64,000 bases of DNA from JADJOY01 sp016713535 [NCBI: Deltaproteobacteria bacterium] (GTDB lineage: Bacteria; JADJOY01), in NCBI GenBank assembly GCA_016713535.1, contig JADJOY010000003.1, positions 124,001 to 188,000 of the forward strand, written 5' to 3'. A program made the position numbers and the translations under genes. This document shows positions 40,509-51,730 of this stretch, in pieces (positions within the stretch are counted from its first letter, which is position 1; every line of letters starts with the position of its first letter). The notes beneath the pieces were generated by a model that made no database searches, had not been told where the DNA came from, and worked only from the letters and a program-made list of their open reading frames with translations.

Positions 40509-41248
40509 CCGGCATGGGACGAATCCCGGCGCTCGGCGTCAACGTCGACCACGTCGCCACGGTACGCCAGGCTCGCCGAGCTCCCGTGCCTGATCCGGTC
40601 GCGGCGGCCGTGCTCGCGGAGCTGGCTGGCGCGGACGGAATCACCGTCCATCTGCGGGAGGACCGCCGTCACATCCAGGACCGTGACGTGGAGGTGCTGA
40701 GGCGAACGGTGAAGACCCGGCTCAACCTCGAGATGGCCGCCACCGACGAGATGGTGAGGATCGCGCTCGAGCTGCGGCCCGACCAGGTCACGTTGGTGCC
40801 GGAGAAGCGCGCCGAGCTGACCACCGAAGGTGGGCTCGACGTGGTGCGCGAGCGCGCCGCCACGGCTGCGGCGATCCGCGCGCTCCACGAAGGCGGTGTC
40901 CCGGTGTTCCTGTTCGTGGATCCGGATCCCGCGCAGCTCGATGCGTCGCGCGAACTCGGCGCCAGCGGCGTCGAGATCCATACGGGCACCTACTGCGACG
41001 CGCGTGAGCCGACTCTCGTGGTTCGCGAGCTGGGTCGCGTGCGAGACGCCACTTCCCATGCACTCGGTCTGGGTCTCGAGGTGCATGCCGGGCACGGTCT
41101 CGACTACCAGAACGTCGGCCCCGTTGCCGCGATCCCGGGAGTCGCCGAGCTCAACATCGGTCACAGCATCGTTGCCCGCGCAGTGCTGGTCGGACTGGAG
41201 CGGGCGGTCGCCGAGATGGCTGGGCGGATCCGCGCGGCCGTCCTCTGA
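40505..41248 (+). CDS. pdxJ: Pyridoxine 5'-phosphate synthase PdxJ
   Basis: The protein has 247 residues and closes the pyridine ring in DXP-independent-looking order after PdxA: it condenses 1-amino-3-phosphohydroxyacetone-type substrate with deoxyxylulose-5-P. Motifs: [100 protein letters not shown] and [21 protein letters not shown] 40505 overlaps the glmM stop; a second ATG at 40514 is possible. acpS, often next to pdxJ, is absent here. Confidence 0.95.
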   Translation: MTGMGRIPALGVNVDHVATVRQARRAPVPDPVAAAVLAELAGADGITVHLREDRRHIQDRDVEVLRRTVKTRLNLEMAATDEMVRIALELRPDQVTLVPEKRAELTTEGGLDVVRERAATAAAIRALHEGGVPVFLFVDPDPAQLDASRELGASGVEIHTGTYCDAREPTLVVRELGRVRDATSHALGLGLEVHAGHGLDYQNVGPVAAIPGVAELNIGHSIVARAVLVGLERAVAEMAGRIRAAVL

Positions 41249-41366
41249 GCGTTCGGGCGTCCGGCCGCGCGCCACGTTGGCCTGCGGCACGTGACCTGCT
41301 AAACGAAACCGGCGCGCGGCGCCCGCTTCCGGAATCCGCCGCCGTGTTCGCGCGATCGAGGCACAC

Positions 41367-42961
41367 TTGTTCCTGCTGACCGCGGCCGAGATGGCCGAGC
41401 TCGACCGCCGCACCATCGATGTGGTCGGCCTGCCGGGCGCGGTTCTGATGGAGAACGCGGGTCGCGGCGCAACGCGAGCGATCCTGGCACGATTCGGCCG
41501 GCGCCCCATCCCCGTGGCGATCGTGTGCGGAACCGGCAACAACGGTGGTGACGGGTTCGTGATCGCTCGGGTGCTCGCGGGGCTCGGGTTTCGGCCCCGG
41601 ACCGCGTTGCTCGGGACGCGGGAGCGCGTCCGCGGGGACGCGGCGATCCACCTGCGAGCCCTGCAGGGGGCGGGGGGAGCGCTCGAGGAGATCGTCGACG
41701 TCGCGGCGTTCGAGAGCTGGACCACTTCGCTGGGTCCCTGTGGGCTGGTGATCGATGCCGTGTTTGGCACCGGGCTGCGCTCGGAGGTCGCGGGACTGGC
41801 GCGGGCGGCGATCGAGTGGCTCGATCGTCAGCCGGCTCCGGTGGTCGCGGTGGACGTCCCCTCCGGCGTGGACGCGAGCACGGGCCGCGTGATGGGCACG
41901 GCGCCGGCGTGCGAGCTGACGGTGACCTTCGCGTTCCCGAAGCTCGCGCACGTGTTGCCGCCCGGATGTGAGCTCGCCGGCGACGTGCGTGTCGTCGACA
42001 TCGGGATCCCTGGCGCGCTCCTCCACGGCGTCGAGCCGAAGGTCCGCTGGCTCACCGGGTCCGAGGTGGCGCGGCTGGTACCGTTTCGGCCCCGCCAGGC
42101 GCACAAAGGCAGGTTCGGCCACCTGCTGGTGGTGGCGGGATCCAGAGGTCTCACGGGGGCGGCGACGCTGGCGGCCCTCGGCGCGCTGCGCGCGGGGGCC
42201 GGCCTGGTGACGCTCGGCTGTCCGGCGGCGGCCGCCACCGCGTCCGAGAAGCGGGCCCCGAGGTGATGAATGCTGCCCTCCCGGATGGTGGGCGTGGCTT
42301 CCTGGGTGAGGACGCATTGGACGAGGTCGTCCGGCTCTCCTCCGCCAAGCAGGCGGTCGCCGTCGGCCCCGGACTCGGGCGTGCCGCCGAGACGCGCGCG
42401 TTCGTGCGCAGGCTGGTCACCGAGCTCGAGCTACCGATGGTCGTCGATGCCGACGCGTTGATCGCGATCGCCGATGACCCGGGAGTGCTGCGCTCGGCGC
42501 CGGCGCCGCGTGTGCTCACGCCACACCCTGGCGAGATGGCACAGCTCCTCGGCGTGGGGACTGCCGACGTGCAAGGTGATCGGCTTGGCGTGGCGCGGCG
42601 CTTCGCGGAACAGCACAACTGCACCTTGGTGCTCAAGGGTGCGGATACGGTGGTGGCCCATCCGGATGGATCCGCCTCCATCAACTCGACGGGAAACCCG
42701 GGGATGTCGACCGGTGGGATGGGAGACGTTCTCACCGGTATCGTCGGAGCGCTTCTCGCGCAGCGAATGCCCCCGAGTCAGGCGGCAGAGCTCGGCGTCT
42801 ACCTGCACGGCGCCGCTGGCGACCGCTCGGCGTGCGAGGTCGGTCGGAGTGGCCTCCTCGCCAGCGACGTGGCCGACCAGGTCCCACGCGCGCGGGACGA
42901 TCTGGATCTCGGTCGAAGTGGCGCGCTGCCGGCGCGCATCCAGTGGATCGAGGCACCATGA
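41367..42961 (+). CDS. nnr: Bifunctional NAD(P)HX epimerase / ADP-dependent dehydratase, one frame break
   Basis: The enzyme repairs hydrated NAD(P)H. The N-terminal epimerase (YjeF_N) shows LTAAEMAELDRRTIDVVGLP, MENAGRGATRAIL, VCGTGNNGGDGFVIARVLA and VAVDVPSGVDASTG. The C-terminal kinase-like dehydratase shows HKGRFGHLLVVAGSRGLTGA, VLTPHPGEMAQLLG, TLVLKGADTVVAHPDG and NPGMSTGGMGDVLTGIVGAL. The frame breaks in the C-run 42256-42259 between the two halves of the dehydratase; one C added gives 531 residues, a normal length. The start is a TTG at 41367 in the only good frame. It overlaps tsaE by 4 nt. Confidence 0.92.
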
Positions 42962-43512
42962 GGCGGCGCCTCCTGAGCGAGTCCGCCGAGCGAACGTTCG
43001 CGCTCGGACGGTCGATCGGCGTGCTCGCTCGCCCCGGGCTCGTGGTAGCGCTGGTCGGCCAGCTCGGCGCGGGGAAGACGCTCTTCACCCGCGGGTTGCA
43101 CCGTGGGCTGGGGCTGCGGGACGACGGCTGGAGTGGCAGCCCGACGTTCGTGCTCGCGACTCGATACTCGGGCTCGCCGTCCCTGCTTCACGCCGACCTC
43201 TATCGGGTTTCGTCCCCAGCCGAGGTGGCCGACCTGGGGATCGAGGACGCCCTCGGCGAGCGTGCCGTGGTCGTGGTGGAGTGGGCCGATCGGCTGCCCG
43301 AAGCGTTGCCGTCCGACCGACTCACGGTGCGCATCGAGGTCCTCGACGAGCATCGCCGGGAGGTCGTGCTCGAGGCGGTCGGCCCGGTCGCCGAGGCCGT
43401 GCTCGCGCAGTCGTTGCCGGAAGATGCCGCCGGGGGCGCAGAGTCCCGCGACGGCACTGAGCCGGCGCCAGGATCTGGACTCGTCACTTCGGAGGGGGCG
43501 CGATGGCGCTGA
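42958..43512 (+). CDS. tsaE: tRNA t6A synthesis ATPase TsaE
   Basis: The protein has 184 residues, starting at ATG 42958 within the nnr stop (ATGA). TsaE powers the TsaD-TsaB complex that makes N6-threonylcarbamoyl-adenosine in ANN-reading tRNAs. Motifs: Walker A VGQLGAGKTLFTRGLHRGLG, SPTFVLATRY, LLHADLYRVSSPAEVADLG and VVVVEWADRLPEALP. The last 35 residues or so are an extra, low-conservation tail that overlaps lysC by 10 nt. MtaB, encoded at 49.6 kb, modifies the t6A product further. Confidence 0.92.
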   Translation: MRRRLLSESAERTFALGRSIGVLARPGLVVALVGQLGAGKTLFTRGLHRGLGLRDDGWSGSPTFVLATRYSGSPSLLHADLYRVSSPAEVADLGIEDALGERAVVVVEWADRLPEALPSDRLTVRIEVLDEHRREVVLEAVGPVAEAVLAQSLPEDAAGGAESRDGTEPAPGSGLVTSEGARWR

Positions 43513-44792
43513 TCGTTCAGAAGTTCGGTGGAACCAGCGTCGGAACGCTGGAGCGAATCGGCCGGGCCGCCGAGCGCGTGGCCGCGACCGCGCGGGCCGG
43601 ACACCGCGTGGTGGTCGTGGTGAGCGCGATGGCGGGCGAGACCAATCGCTTGCTCAAGCTCGCTCACGACATCGCGGAGGTGCCCGACCTCGCCGAGGTC
43701 GATGTGTTGATCGCCACGGGCGAGCAGGCGAGCGCGGCGATGATGGCGATGCAGCTCATCGCGCGAGGGCATCCGGCGCGGAGCTTCCTCGGGCACCAGA
43801 TCGCGATCCACACTAACTCGAGCTACGGCCGCGCCTGGATCGAGTCGATCGACCGTGAACCGGTCCTGGCGGCCCTCGATCGCGGCGAGATCGTGATCGT
43901 CGCGGGTTTCCAGGGGATCGACGCCGCTAATCGCACTACCACGCTCGGACGGGGCGGGTCCGATACCACGGCCGTGGCGCTCGCCGCGGCGCTGGGCGCC
44001 GACTACTGCGACATCTTCACGGACGTGGACGGCGTCTACACGTCCGACCCGAACGTGGTGCCGGACGCACGCCGGACCCCCCATCTGACCCACGAGGAGA
44101 TGCTGGAGATGGCGAGCCTCGGCGCCAAGGTGCTCGCCGAGCGTTCGGTCGAGTACGCGATGCGCTACAACGTCTCCGTACGCGTGCTGCACGCCTTCCA
44201 GGATGGCGAAGGCACGCTCGTCGATGGCCGGGAGGACGAGATGGAACAGCGAACCGTGACCGCCGTGACCTGCCAGCGCGACCAGGCGAAGATCGCCTTC
44301 CGCGGCGTGCCCGATCGTCCGGGCATCGCGGCTTCGATCTTCGCACCGCTCAGCGAAGCCGGCGTGGTGGTCGACATGATCGTCCAGAACGTGAGCGAGC
44401 ACGGGCTGACGGACCTCACCTTCACCGTGCCCCGAGTCGACCTCAAGCGACTGTTGCCCGCCATCGAGGACGTGGCGCGTGGAGTCCAGGCGCGCCAGGT
44501 CGACCACGACCCGACGATCGCCAAGGTGTCGGTGATCGGGGTCGGGATGCGGACTCACGCGGGCGTAGCGGCGCGGATGTTCCAGGCGTTGTCGGCGGTG
44601 GGGGTGAACATGCAGATGATCTCCACGTCGGAGATCAAGATAAGCTGCGTGATCGAGGACAAGTTCAGCGAGCTTGCGGTGCGCGTGCTGCACGACGCGT
44701 TCGAGCTCGGTAAGAAGAAGGCGCCGTCGCCGCGTGGCAAGGCGAGCGCCGCCAAGAAGAAGACCGCGCCGCGAAAGCGCGCGCGAGCGTGA
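43503..44792 (+). CDS. lysC: Aspartate kinase
   Basis: The protein has 429 residues and catalyses the first step of the lysine, threonine and methionine family. Catalytic signature [17 protein letters not shown], substrate loop [20 protein letters not shown], and [17 protein letters not shown]. Two ACT domains follow ([40 protein letters not shown] and [15 protein letters not shown]), giving feedback control. The last 27 residues are an unusual Lys/Arg/Ala tail ([20 protein letters not shown] and on). Its stop overlaps cimA (GTGA). Confidence 0.95.
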   Translation: MALIVQKFGGTSVGTLERIGRAAERVAATARAGHRVVVVVSAMAGETNRLLKLAHDIAEVPDLAEVDVLIATGEQASAAMMAMQLIARGHPARSFLGHQIAIHTNSSYGRAWIESIDREPVLAALDRGEIVIVAGFQGIDAANRTTTLGRGGSDTTAVALAAALGADYCDIFTDVDGVYTSDPNVVPDARRTPHLTHEEMLEMASLGAKVLAERSVEYAMRYNVSVRVLHAFQDGEGTLVDGREDEMEQRTVTAVTCQRDQAKIAFRGVPDRPGIAASIFAPLSEAGVVVDMIVQNVSEHGLTDLTFTVPRVDLKRLLPAIEDVARGVQARQVDHDPTIAKVSVIGVGMRTHAGVAARMFQALSAVGVNMQMISTSEIKISCVIEDKFSELAVRVLHDAFELGKKKAPSPRGKASAAKKKTAPRKRARA

Positions 44793-46432
44793 GTCGGCCG
44801 CGCCGGCTGGAGATCCCGACCGTGAGCGAACCGCAAGTCCTGCTCTACGACACCACGCTTCGCGACGGCACGCAGGCCGAGGACGTGTCGCTCACGCTCG
44901 AGGACAAGCTCCTCATCGCGGAGAAGCTCGACGGGCTCGGGATCCACCGCATCGAAGGAGGGTGGCCAGGCTCGAACCCGAAGGACATGGCGTTCTTCAC
45001 CGAGGCGCGGAAGCTGGCGCTGAAGCATGCCAAGGTCACGGCGTTCGGCATGACCCGCCGCGCGGGGGTGACGGCTCGGCGTGACCTCAACCTGCAATCG
45101 CTCCTCGAAGCCGGGACCGAGTCGGTGACGATCGTAGGCAAGACGTGGGACTTCCACGTCCATCATGCGCTCCGAGTGTCGCTGGACGAGAACCTGCGCA
45201 TGATCGAGGAGTCGATCGCGTACCTGAAGAAGCGGGTGCCGGAGGTGATGTACGACGCCGAGCACTTCTTCGATGGGTATCGCGAGAACCCCGAGTATGC
45301 GCTCAAGACGCTCGACGCTGCGATCGCTGGCGGCGCCGATTGGCTGGTGCTCTGCGACACCAACGGCGGCACCTTGCCGAGCGACCTCGGCCGCGTTCTG
45401 GACGCGATCGTGCCGCGAGCTCCCGGTCGGATCGGCATCCACTGCCACAACGACGCGGAGTGCGCCGTGGCCAACAGCGTCCTCGCGGTCGAGAAGGGCG
45501 CGCGCCAGGTTCAGGGCACGATCAACGGGATCGGTGAGCGGTGTGGTAACGCGAACCTCTGCTCGATCATCCCCAACCTCAAGCTGAAGCGCGGCATCGA
45601 TTGTGTGAGCGACGCGCAGCTCAAGACTCTCAAGGAGGTGTCGCGGTTCGTCGCGGAGCTCGCCAACATGACGCCCTCGAAGCACCAGCCGTACGTGGGC
45701 GAGAGCGCGTTCGCGCACAAGGGCGGAATGCACGTGAGCGCGATCCGGCGACACTCGCGAACGTACGAGCACGTCCCGCCGGACAAGGTCGGGAACCGAC
45801 AGCGCGTCCTGGTGTCGGATCTCTCGGGGCAGTCGAACGTGCTCTTCAAGGCCGAGGAGTTCGGTCTCGACCTCTCCGATCGCAAGCCCGAGGTTCGGGC
45901 GATCGTCGACGACCTGAAGGAACTCGAGAACGAAGGGTATCAGTTCGAGGGCGCCGAGGGGTCCTTCGAGCTGCTCGTCGATCGCGCTCTGAACGGCAAG
46001 AAACATTGGTTTGACCTACGCGGATTCCGCGTAATCGACGAGAAGCGCGAAGCGGGACGCGAGCCGTATTCGGAGGCGACGATCCGCGTGGTCGTGAACG
46101 GCGAGGAGGAGCACACCGCCGCTGAGGGGCACCCCCCCGTCAACGCTCTCGACACTGCCCTGCCCAAGGCCCTCGAGCGCTTCTACCCCGAGCTCCAGAC
46201 CGTGCAACTACTCGACTACAAGGTTCGCGTGCTCAAGGCCCGATCTGGTACCTCGGCCCGGGTACGGGTTTTGATCGAATCGGGGGATGGCCACAACCGC
46301 TGGGGGACCGTGGGCGTCTCCGAGAACATCATCGAGGCCAGCTGGCAGGCGCTCGTCGACAGTCTCGTGTACAAGCTCTACGTGGACGCGAGGAAGAAGG
46401 GGCGCAAGCGTGCCGCCCGACGAAACGGCTGA
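44789..46432 (+). CDS. cimA: (R)-citramalate synthase CimA
   Basis: The protein has 547 residues and condenses acetyl-CoA with pyruvate to start threonine-independent isoleucine synthesis. HMGL-type barrel signatures: [75 protein letters not shown] and [20 protein letters not shown]. The C-terminal regulatory LeuA dimer domain begins around [20 protein letters not shown]. The [10 protein letters not shown] form marks the CimA (type 2) rather than the isopropylmalate or homocitrate branch. It starts at GTG 44789, overlapping lysC; the lysC-cimA pair matches deltaproteobacterial gene order as I recall it. Confidence 0.94.
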   Translation: MSRPRRLEIPTVSEPQVLLYDTTLRDGTQAEDVSLTLEDKLLIAEKLDGLGIHRIEGGWPGSNPKDMAFFTEARKLALKHAKVTAFGMTRRAGVTARRDLNLQSLLEAGTESVTIVGKTWDFHVHHALRVSLDENLRMIEESIAYLKKRVPEVMYDAEHFFDGYRENPEYALKTLDAAIAGGADWLVLCDTNGGTLPSDLGRVLDAIVPRAPGRIGIHCHNDAECAVANSVLAVEKGARQVQGTINGIGERCGNANLCSIIPNLKLKRGIDCVSDAQLKTLKEVSRFVAELANMTPSKHQPYVGESAFAHKGGMHVSAIRRHSRTYEHVPPDKVGNRQRVLVSDLSGQSNVLFKAEEFGLDLSDRKPEVRAIVDDLKELENEGYQFEGAEGSFELLVDRALNGKKHWFDLRGFRVIDEKREAGREPYSEATIRVVVNGEEEHTAAEGHPPVNALDTALPKALERFYPELQTVQLLDYKVRVLKARSGTSARVRVLIESGDGHNRWGTVGVSENIIEASWQALVDSLVYKLYVDARKKGRKRAARRNG

Positions 46433-46853
46433 GATCTGGTCCGTGGCCCGATCTGGCCTCGCCGTGCTCCTGGCCGCCGTGATCGTCGTCGCGGTGGCTA
46501 TGGGGATGGCGCGCGGGGACACCGCGGGCAGCTCCGGAAGCGAGCATAGCGCCAGAGCCCGGTCCAACTGGCGCCCGCGCTTGGACGTCGCGGGTCCGCA
46601 TGCGACTGGAGAGCCGGCCGCGATCGTCCTGATGCGGGGCGGGCGGTTGTCTCTCGGCTCGCTCGATGCCGACGATCTACGTCTCATCGACGGGATCGGT
46701 CCGCAGCGCGCCCGCGCTCTCGTCGCCGCGCGTCGTGCAGGGGCGCTCCGGACGCTGACGGACGCCGACCGCCTACCGGGCTTCGGCCCACAGCTCGTAT
46801 CTCGGCTGGCAGCCTCCCTCGCGTTCGCGGGCGGAGGAGAGGAGCAAAGATGA
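46410..46853 (+). CDS. ComEA-like helix-hairpin-helix protein, membrane-anchored
   Basis: The protein has 147 residues from GTG 46410, inside the cimA 3' end. One N-terminal membrane anchor ([20 protein letters not shown]), a spacer, then tandem HhH motifs: [20 protein letters not shown] and [20 protein letters not shown]. This layout resembles ComEA, the DNA receptor for natural transformation, though many bacteria use such proteins in other DNA-binding roles. No comEC lies in the window. Its stop overlaps the next gene (ATGA). Confidence 0.78.
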   Translation: MPPDETAEIWSVARSGLAVLLAAVIVVAVAMGMARGDTAGSSGSEHSARARSNWRPRLDVAGPHATGEPAAIVLMRGGRLSLGSLDADDLRLIDGIGPQRARALVAARRAGALRTLTDADRLPGFGPQLVSRLAASLAFAGGGEEQR

Positions 46854-47581
46854 CGGCCTCGGTGACGGAAGTCGACCGCCCGCGCTCACGTGGACCGTCC
46901 GCTGCGCTCGGTGCTGCCGTGCTCAGCCTGGTCCTCGAGATCGGCTGCTCGAATACCGCGATGCAGCTCGCCGCTCAGGAGGCCGTGGACCGAGCGACCA
47001 AGGCGGAGTTGGAGACCGAGGCGCTCCAGCCATCCCGATCGGATCAGATGCTGTACCGGATGCCGCTCAACCAGGCTCGAGATGCCCTGGCGGGGGGACG
47101 TGACGAGGAAGCCAAGCGTCTCGCGGACAAGGCGTATCAATCCGCCGTCGAGGTTCGTGATCGGCGCTTGCAGGCGAAGAAGGCGATCGGCACGCGAATG
47201 ACCGAGGTCGAGACGCTCGCCCAGATCGCGCTCAAGGATCCGGATCCGTCGCTCGACAAGGAAGCGTTGTTCCGCGAGGTCGACAAGCGCTATGCGAGCG
47301 CCAAGAAGAAGCTGGCGGCGCTCGACTACGAAGGTTCTCTCGACGATGCGGACGAAGCGCTGACCATGCTGAAGCGTCGTACGCAGCTCTTCCGGAAGTC
47401 CCGGGCGATCCAGGTCACTCCACCCACGGACGAGAGCGTCGTCGCTCCCTCGACGGAGCCGGCACCTAGCGCTCCCGAGGTCGAGACCGGCGCCGAGAAT
47501 CGGCCCGGCAACGACGGCGGGTCGTTCATGGACCGCCTCCGAAGGGCGGCGACGAAGAGCGGAACTGGCGCCCCGCAGTGA
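46850..47581 (+). CDS. Coiled-coil lipoprotein
   Basis: The protein has 243 residues. The N-terminal signal (AALGAAVLSLVLEIGCSN) has a fair lipobox EIGC. The body is almost all charged helix (AVDRATKAELETEALQPSRS, RDEEAKRLADKAYQSAVEVR, VDKRYASAKKKLAALDYEGS), likely a long coiled coil or TPR-like hairpins. It ends in a Pro/Ser/Glu linker and a basic tail. It recalls the DUF4398-type lipoproteins that precede OmpA-domain proteins, but no OmpA domain is present. It overlaps the ComEA-like gene by 4 nt. Confidence 0.62.
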   Translation: MTASVTEVDRPRSRGPSAALGAAVLSLVLEIGCSNTAMQLAAQEAVDRATKAELETEALQPSRSDQMLYRMPLNQARDALAGGRDEEAKRLADKAYQSAVEVRDRRLQAKKAIGTRMTEVETLAQIALKDPDPSLDKEALFREVDKRYASAKKKLAALDYEGSLDDADEALTMLKRRTQLFRKSRAIQVTPPTDESVVAPSTEPAPSAPEVETGAENRPGNDGGSFMDRLRRAATKSGTGAPQ

Positions 47582-47698
47582 CCGACCTCTCCCCCCGCGA
47601 CGCGGTGCGTTGACGCCGTCGCGCGCCGAGTGCGATGGTTCTGCATTTCGCGCCGGATTCGGGATGGGCGCGAGGGTGAAGGGCAACGGGCTACGTTC

Positions 47699-48418
47699 GT
47701 GTCGTTCCGAGACCTCGTCGCGTTGCTTCGCGAGGACGTGCGCGCGATCCTCGATCGCGATCCAGCGGCCCGAAATCCGGTCGAGGTCGTGACGTGCTAC
47801 CCGGGTCTGCACGCCGTGTGGGGGCATCGGATCGCCCACGCCCTGTGGATGAGAGACGCGTTCTGGCTCGCGCGAGTCACATCCCAGCTGACACGGTGGC
47901 TCACTGGCATCGAGATTCACCCTGCGGCGCGCATCGGCCGTCGGCTCTTCATCGATCATGGCATGGGTGTCGTGATCGGCCAGACGGCCGAGATCGGTGA
48001 CGACGTGACGATCCTTCAGGGGGTCACGCTGGGGGGAACGAGCACCCGCAGGGAAAAGCGTCATCCCACGGTCGAGGACAACGTCGTCATCGGTGCTGGC
48101 GCGGCCGTGATCGGGCGCGTTCGCGTGGGACGAGATTCGAAGATCGGTTCCGGCTCGGTGGTGATCCGCGATGTTCCGCCGCACAGTACCGTCGTGGGCA
48201 TTCCTGGTCGGGTGATCTTCCGGGAGAGCGCGGAGGCCGTCGACTTGGACCACACGGATCTTCCTGATCTGCAGGCCGCGACCACCGAGTCCTTGTGGCG
48301 GGCGGTTCGTGAGCTCCACGAGCGGTTCGCTCGCCTCGAGCGGCGCGGAGCGGCGGAATCCGATGGGGATGGCCCGCTCGGCGCGGGTGAGGAGCTTCAC
48401 GACCGCCCGAAGCCCTGA
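47699..48418 (+). CDS. cysE: Serine O-acetyltransferase
   Basis: The enzyme makes O-acetylserine, the carbon precursor of cysteine. The short (EpsC/NifP-like) form of 239 residues starts at GTG 47699 ([20 protein letters not shown]); an in-frame GTG at 47630 would add 23 poorly conserved residues. The left-handed beta-helix hexapeptides are clear: [60 protein letters not shown] and [20 protein letters not shown]. The catalytic His are in IDHGMG and KRHPT. The C-terminal helix is longer than usual. Confidence 0.92.
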   Translation: MSFRDLVALLREDVRAILDRDPAARNPVEVVTCYPGLHAVWGHRIAHALWMRDAFWLARVTSQLTRWLTGIEIHPAARIGRRLFIDHGMGVVIGQTAEIGDDVTILQGVTLGGTSTRREKRHPTVEDNVVIGAGAAVIGRVRVGRDSKIGSGSVVIRDVPPHSTVVGIPGRVIFRESAEAVDLDHTDLPDLQAATTESLWRAVRELHERFARLERRGAAESDGDGPLGAGEELHDRPKP

Positions 48419-48555
48419 TCGGGCACGTCGTCCCGAGACCCCATCCCACCTCCCGCTTCCCCCGGCTAGACTTCGTCTCTTCGGCGACTCGACCGCGCGG
48501 CGCGTGGCGTCCTCGCCCGTCCCTCTCCCTTGCTCGCCAGCGCGACGAACTCACG

Positions 48556-49647
48556 ATGAAGCCACGGGTGGTGGTCGCCATGAGCGGCGGGGTGGACTCG
48601 TCGACGGCCGCGCTGCTGGTGCGGGACGCCGGCTTCGAGGCGATCGGCGTGACTCTTCGCCTGTGGAATCCTTCGCAGCCCGGCGAGGCGGCGACCGCGA
48701 AGAGCTGCTGCAGTCCATCCGAAGTCGAGGATGCTGCACGGGTCGCGCGTGCGCTCGGCATCCCGCACTATGTACTCGACCACGTCGAGCCATTCAGTCG
48801 GAGCGTGATCGGGCCTTTCGTGAGCGACTACCTGGCGGGGCGAACACCGATCCCCTGCGTTCTCTGCAATCAAGTCCTCAAGTTCGGCCAGCTCCTCCAG
48901 ACCGCGCGGAAGGTAGGTGCCGAGGCGCTCGTCACGGGTCACTACGCGCGGATCGAGCACGCAGGTAGTGAGGCGCCGGTCTTGAAGCGCGCCCGCGATC
49001 GGTCGAAGGATCAGTCGTACTTCCTGTTTTCGATCCCGGCGCACGATCTGGGACGGATTCTGTTTCCGCTGGGCGAGCTCACCAAGGACGAGGTCCGCGC
49101 TCGCGCAGTCGCCGCCGGACTTCCCGTCGCCCACAAACCCGAGAGTCAGGAGATCTGCTTCATCCCCGATGGCGACCACGCGACCTTCGTCGAGCGTGTA
49201 GCACGGCTCGCCGGGAGCGAGCTGGCTGGGCCCATCGTCGATCTCGACGGCCGCCGCGTCGGTGAGCATCCCGGGATTCACCGTTTCACCGTGGGGCAGC
49301 GCCGCGGTCTCGGGATCGGCGGAGGGAGCCCGCGGTTCGTGGTGCGGATCGACGGCGCCTCGCGCACCCTGCAGGTAGGGCCGCGAGAGGCGCTCGCCGA
49401 GCGGGTCCTACGGGCTGCTCGGCCGTCCTGGCTTACACCGCGGGCGCCGATGGCGGGGGCGCGCGTGACCGCACAGATCCGTTCTCGTCACCTCGAGGCG
49501 CCCGCCACGGTACAGGAGGCCGGATCCGACCGGATCGTGCTCCACTTCGACGAACCGCAAGAAGCCATCACGCCGGGCCAGGCAGCCGTTCTCTACAGCG
49601 GCGATCAGGTGCTGGGCGGTGGCTGGATCGAGGATCGCGCGGCGTGA
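48556..49647 (+). CDS. mnmA: tRNA 2-thiouridylase MnmA
   Basis: The protein has 363 residues and thiolates U34 of Glu, Gln and Lys tRNAs. PP-loop [20 protein letters not shown]; the first catalytic Cys in [15 protein letters not shown]; the second in [29 protein letters not shown]; and the C-terminal barrel. The insert [15 protein letters not shown] is normal for the family. The gene heads a tight run (mtaB, rnc, era, der), each overlapping the last by 4 nt, devoted to tRNA and ribosome maturation. Confidence 0.95.
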   Translation: MKPRVVVAMSGGVDSSTAALLVRDAGFEAIGVTLRLWNPSQPGEAATAKSCCSPSEVEDAARVARALGIPHYVLDHVEPFSRSVIGPFVSDYLAGRTPIPCVLCNQVLKFGQLLQTARKVGAEALVTGHYARIEHAGSEAPVLKRARDRSKDQSYFLFSIPAHDLGRILFPLGELTKDEVRARAVAAGLPVAHKPESQEICFIPDGDHATFVERVARLAGSELAGPIVDLDGRRVGEHPGIHRFTVGQRRGLGIGGGSPRFVVRIDGASRTLQVGPREALAERVLRAARPSWLTPRAPMAGARVTAQIRSRHLEAPATVQEAGSDRIVLHFDEPQEAITPGQAAVLYSGDQVLGGGWIEDRAA

Positions 49648-50972
49648 GCTCGACCGTTTACCTCGCTGCCGTGGGATGCCGCGTGAACCAGGCGGAGATC
49701 GACGGTCTCGCAGCGGAGCTGGTGGGCCGCGGCTTCGTTGCCGTCGCCGATCCCACCCGCGCGGACCTCGTGGTCTTGAACACCTGCGCGGTGACTGGTT
49801 CCGCGGACACCGATGGGCGCAAGCTGGTGCGCCGGATCCATCGTTCGAACCCGAACGCTCGGATCGTGGTGACCGGCTGTCAGGCGGAGCGTGATGCCGA
49901 GAAGCTCGCCGCGCTACCCGGCGTGCGCCTGGTTGCCGGAAACGGGGCGAAGGCGAGGGTGGCGGAACTGGCCGTGTCGCTCGAGCTGGATCGGAACGCT
50001 CGCATCGAGCGGCCTCCCGTCGTGTCGGACGAAAGGTTCGTGGCGCTCGCGTTCGAACCGGAGCTCGCTTCGTCGAGCCGGCCGCTGGTCAAGATCCAGG
50101 ATGGCTGCGATCGGAGCTGTGCCTTCTGCGTGATCCCGGGCGCCCGCGGCGGTTCTCGGTCGCTAGGGGCCGAGTCGGTGATCGATCGGCTTCGCGCAAT
50201 CGCTCGAGCGGGCCACGCCGAGGCCGTCCTGACGGGCATCGACCTCGGCTCGTGGGGAGCCGACCTCGACCCCGCGAGCAGCCTCGCACTGCTCCTCGAT
50301 CGGATCGATCGCGAGCGTCCGCTGCAGCGGCTCCGCCTCAGCTCGCTCGACCCGCGCGACTTGACCGAGGAGCTCGCTGAGCGGTTGGCTCGGTATTCCT
50401 GGATCTGTCCCCATCTCCACGTCAGCCTCCAGACGGGCTCAGCCGAGGTCCACCGACGGATGGGGCGAGGACGATGGCCGCACGGCATCGAGGAGCGCCT
50501 TCGGCTGATCTGCCGAGCGCGAGCGGGCCTGTCGCTCGGCCTCGACGTGCTCACGGGCTTTCCTGGCGAGACCGAGCGCGATCACGAGCGGACGTTGACG
50601 TGGGTTCGCGACCAGCCGGTGACCTATCTCCACGTGTTCCCGTACTCGCCGCGCCCCGGCACGGCCGCCTTCGAGTGGCCCATGGCCAATGGCGTGAGCT
50701 TCGTGTCCCCCGTCGCTCAGCAGACCTTACGGCGACGGGCGCGCGAGCTCCGGGAGCTCGGGGCACGGCTACGGCTCGCGTTTCATCAGCGCCACGTTGG
50801 TCGCGAGGTCGAGTGCGTGCTGGAACGGATCGACGGCGACCTCGCGCGTGGTTCATCCGCGAACTTCGTTCCCCTCGAGTGGCGACTTTCGGAGCGGGAC
50901 CGAGTCGGCGCTCTGACACGGGTCCGGATCGTTCGGGCGCGGGCCGAGGCTTGCGAAGGAGTCGTCGCGTGA
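49644..50972 (+). CDS. mtaB: tRNA t6A37 methylthiotransferase MtaB
   Basis: The protein has 442 residues and adds a methylthio group to t6A37 of ANN-reading tRNAs. N-terminal cluster Cys: [40 protein letters not shown] and [15 protein letters not shown]. Radical-SAM motif [20 protein letters not shown] (CxxxCxxC). The GCRVNQxE and NTCAVT forms identify MtaB rather than MiaB or RimO. A TRAM-like C-terminus follows ([20 protein letters not shown]). It starts at GTG 49644, overlapping mnmA. Confidence 0.94.
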   Translation: MSSTVYLAAVGCRVNQAEIDGLAAELVGRGFVAVADPTRADLVVLNTCAVTGSADTDGRKLVRRIHRSNPNARIVVTGCQAERDAEKLAALPGVRLVAGNGAKARVAELAVSLELDRNARIERPPVVSDERFVALAFEPELASSSRPLVKIQDGCDRSCAFCVIPGARGGSRSLGAESVIDRLRAIARAGHAEAVLTGIDLGSWGADLDPASSLALLLDRIDRERPLQRLRLSSLDPRDLTEELAERLARYSWICPHLHVSLQTGSAEVHRRMGRGRWPHGIEERLRLICRARAGLSLGLDVLTGFPGETERDHERTLTWVRDQPVTYLHVFPYSPRPGTAAFEWPMANGVSFVSPVAQQTLRRRARELRELGARLRLAFHQRHVGREVECVLERIDGDLARGSSANFVPLEWRLSERDRVGALTRVRIVRARAEACEGVVA

Positions 50973-51730
50973 TCGGGTCGCCGTCCGACGTGACCGTGCC
51001 AGGACTCCACGACGTCGAGATCGCGCTCGGTTACCGGTTCGCCGATGCCGTGCTGCTTGAGCGTGCGCTCACGCACCGCTCGCTGCGCGTCGCCGATCCC
51101 GACGGCGATAACGAGCGGCTCGAGTTCCTCGGCGATGCCGTGCTCGACCTCGTGGTGAGCGAGCTACTCTTCCGCGACTTTCCTGCGTCGCGGGAGGGGG
51201 ATCTGTCGCGCAAGCGCGCCTATCTGGTGAGCACCACGACGCTTGCCGAGACCGCGATCCGTCTCGACCTCAGCACGCGGGTGCGGCTGGGGAAGGGGGA
51301 GGAGGCAACCGGTGGACGGAGCAAGGCGTCGATCCTGGCCAACGTTCTCGAGGCTCTGATCGGTGCAGTGTTCCTCGACGGCGGCTTTCACGCGGCCTCC
51401 GCCGTGGTGAGGCGGTTGACCGCGGACGCCTACGCTCGCCTTCACGCTGGCGAGGCGCTCGCGGACCACAAGACGAGGCTCCAAGAACGCTGCCAGGAAG
51501 AACTTCACGAGACTCCGAGCTATCGCAACATTCGCGACTTCGGGCCGGATCACGAGAAGACGTTCGAGGTGGCGGTGGAGGTGGCGGGAGACGTGATCGG
51601 ACGCGGACGAGGCAAGAGCAAGAAGGAAGCCGAGCAGATGGCGGCCTGGGACGCGCTGCAGGCCGCGGAGGCTCGCGGTGGGTTCCGTCCCGCGCCAGCA
51701 TCGCCCGGAGCGGGCATCCAAACAGAGTGA
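50969..51730 (+). CDS. rnc: Ribonuclease III
   Basis: The protein has 253 residues from GTG 50969 (overlaps the mtaB stop). It cleaves double-stranded RNA in rRNA and mRNA maturation. The RNase III box NERLEFLGDAVLDLVVSELL (ERLEFLGD(S/A)) and ANVLEALIGAVFLDGGFHAA supply the metal-binding acids. The C-terminal double-strand RNA-binding domain runs DHKTRLQERCQEELHETPSY to GRGKSKKEAEQMAAWDALQA. It forms the usual rnc-era pair. Confidence 0.95.
   Translation: MIGSPSDVTVPGLHDVEIALGYRFADAVLLERALTHRSLRVADPDGDNERLEFLGDAVLDLVVSELLFRDFPASREGDLSRKRAYLVSTTTLAETAIRLDLSTRVRLGKGEEATGGRSKASILANVLEALIGAVFLDGGFHAASAVVRRLTADAYARLHAGEALADHKTRLQERCQEELHETPSYRNIRDFGPDHEKTFEVAVEVAGDVIGRGRGKSKKEAEQMAAWDALQAAEARGGFRPAPASPGAGIQTE

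Noticed and set aside
39131-41248. Apparent 705-residue GlmM-PdxJ fusion
   Set aside because: It arises only because glmM has one extra C at 39827-39829; the shifted frame happens to match the pdxJ frame. The true glmM C-terminal half and stop lie in the other frame, ending at 40508.
43200-44693. A 497-codon minus-strand frame opposite lysC
   Set aside because: Shadow frame; lysC is complete and clearly coding on the plus strand.
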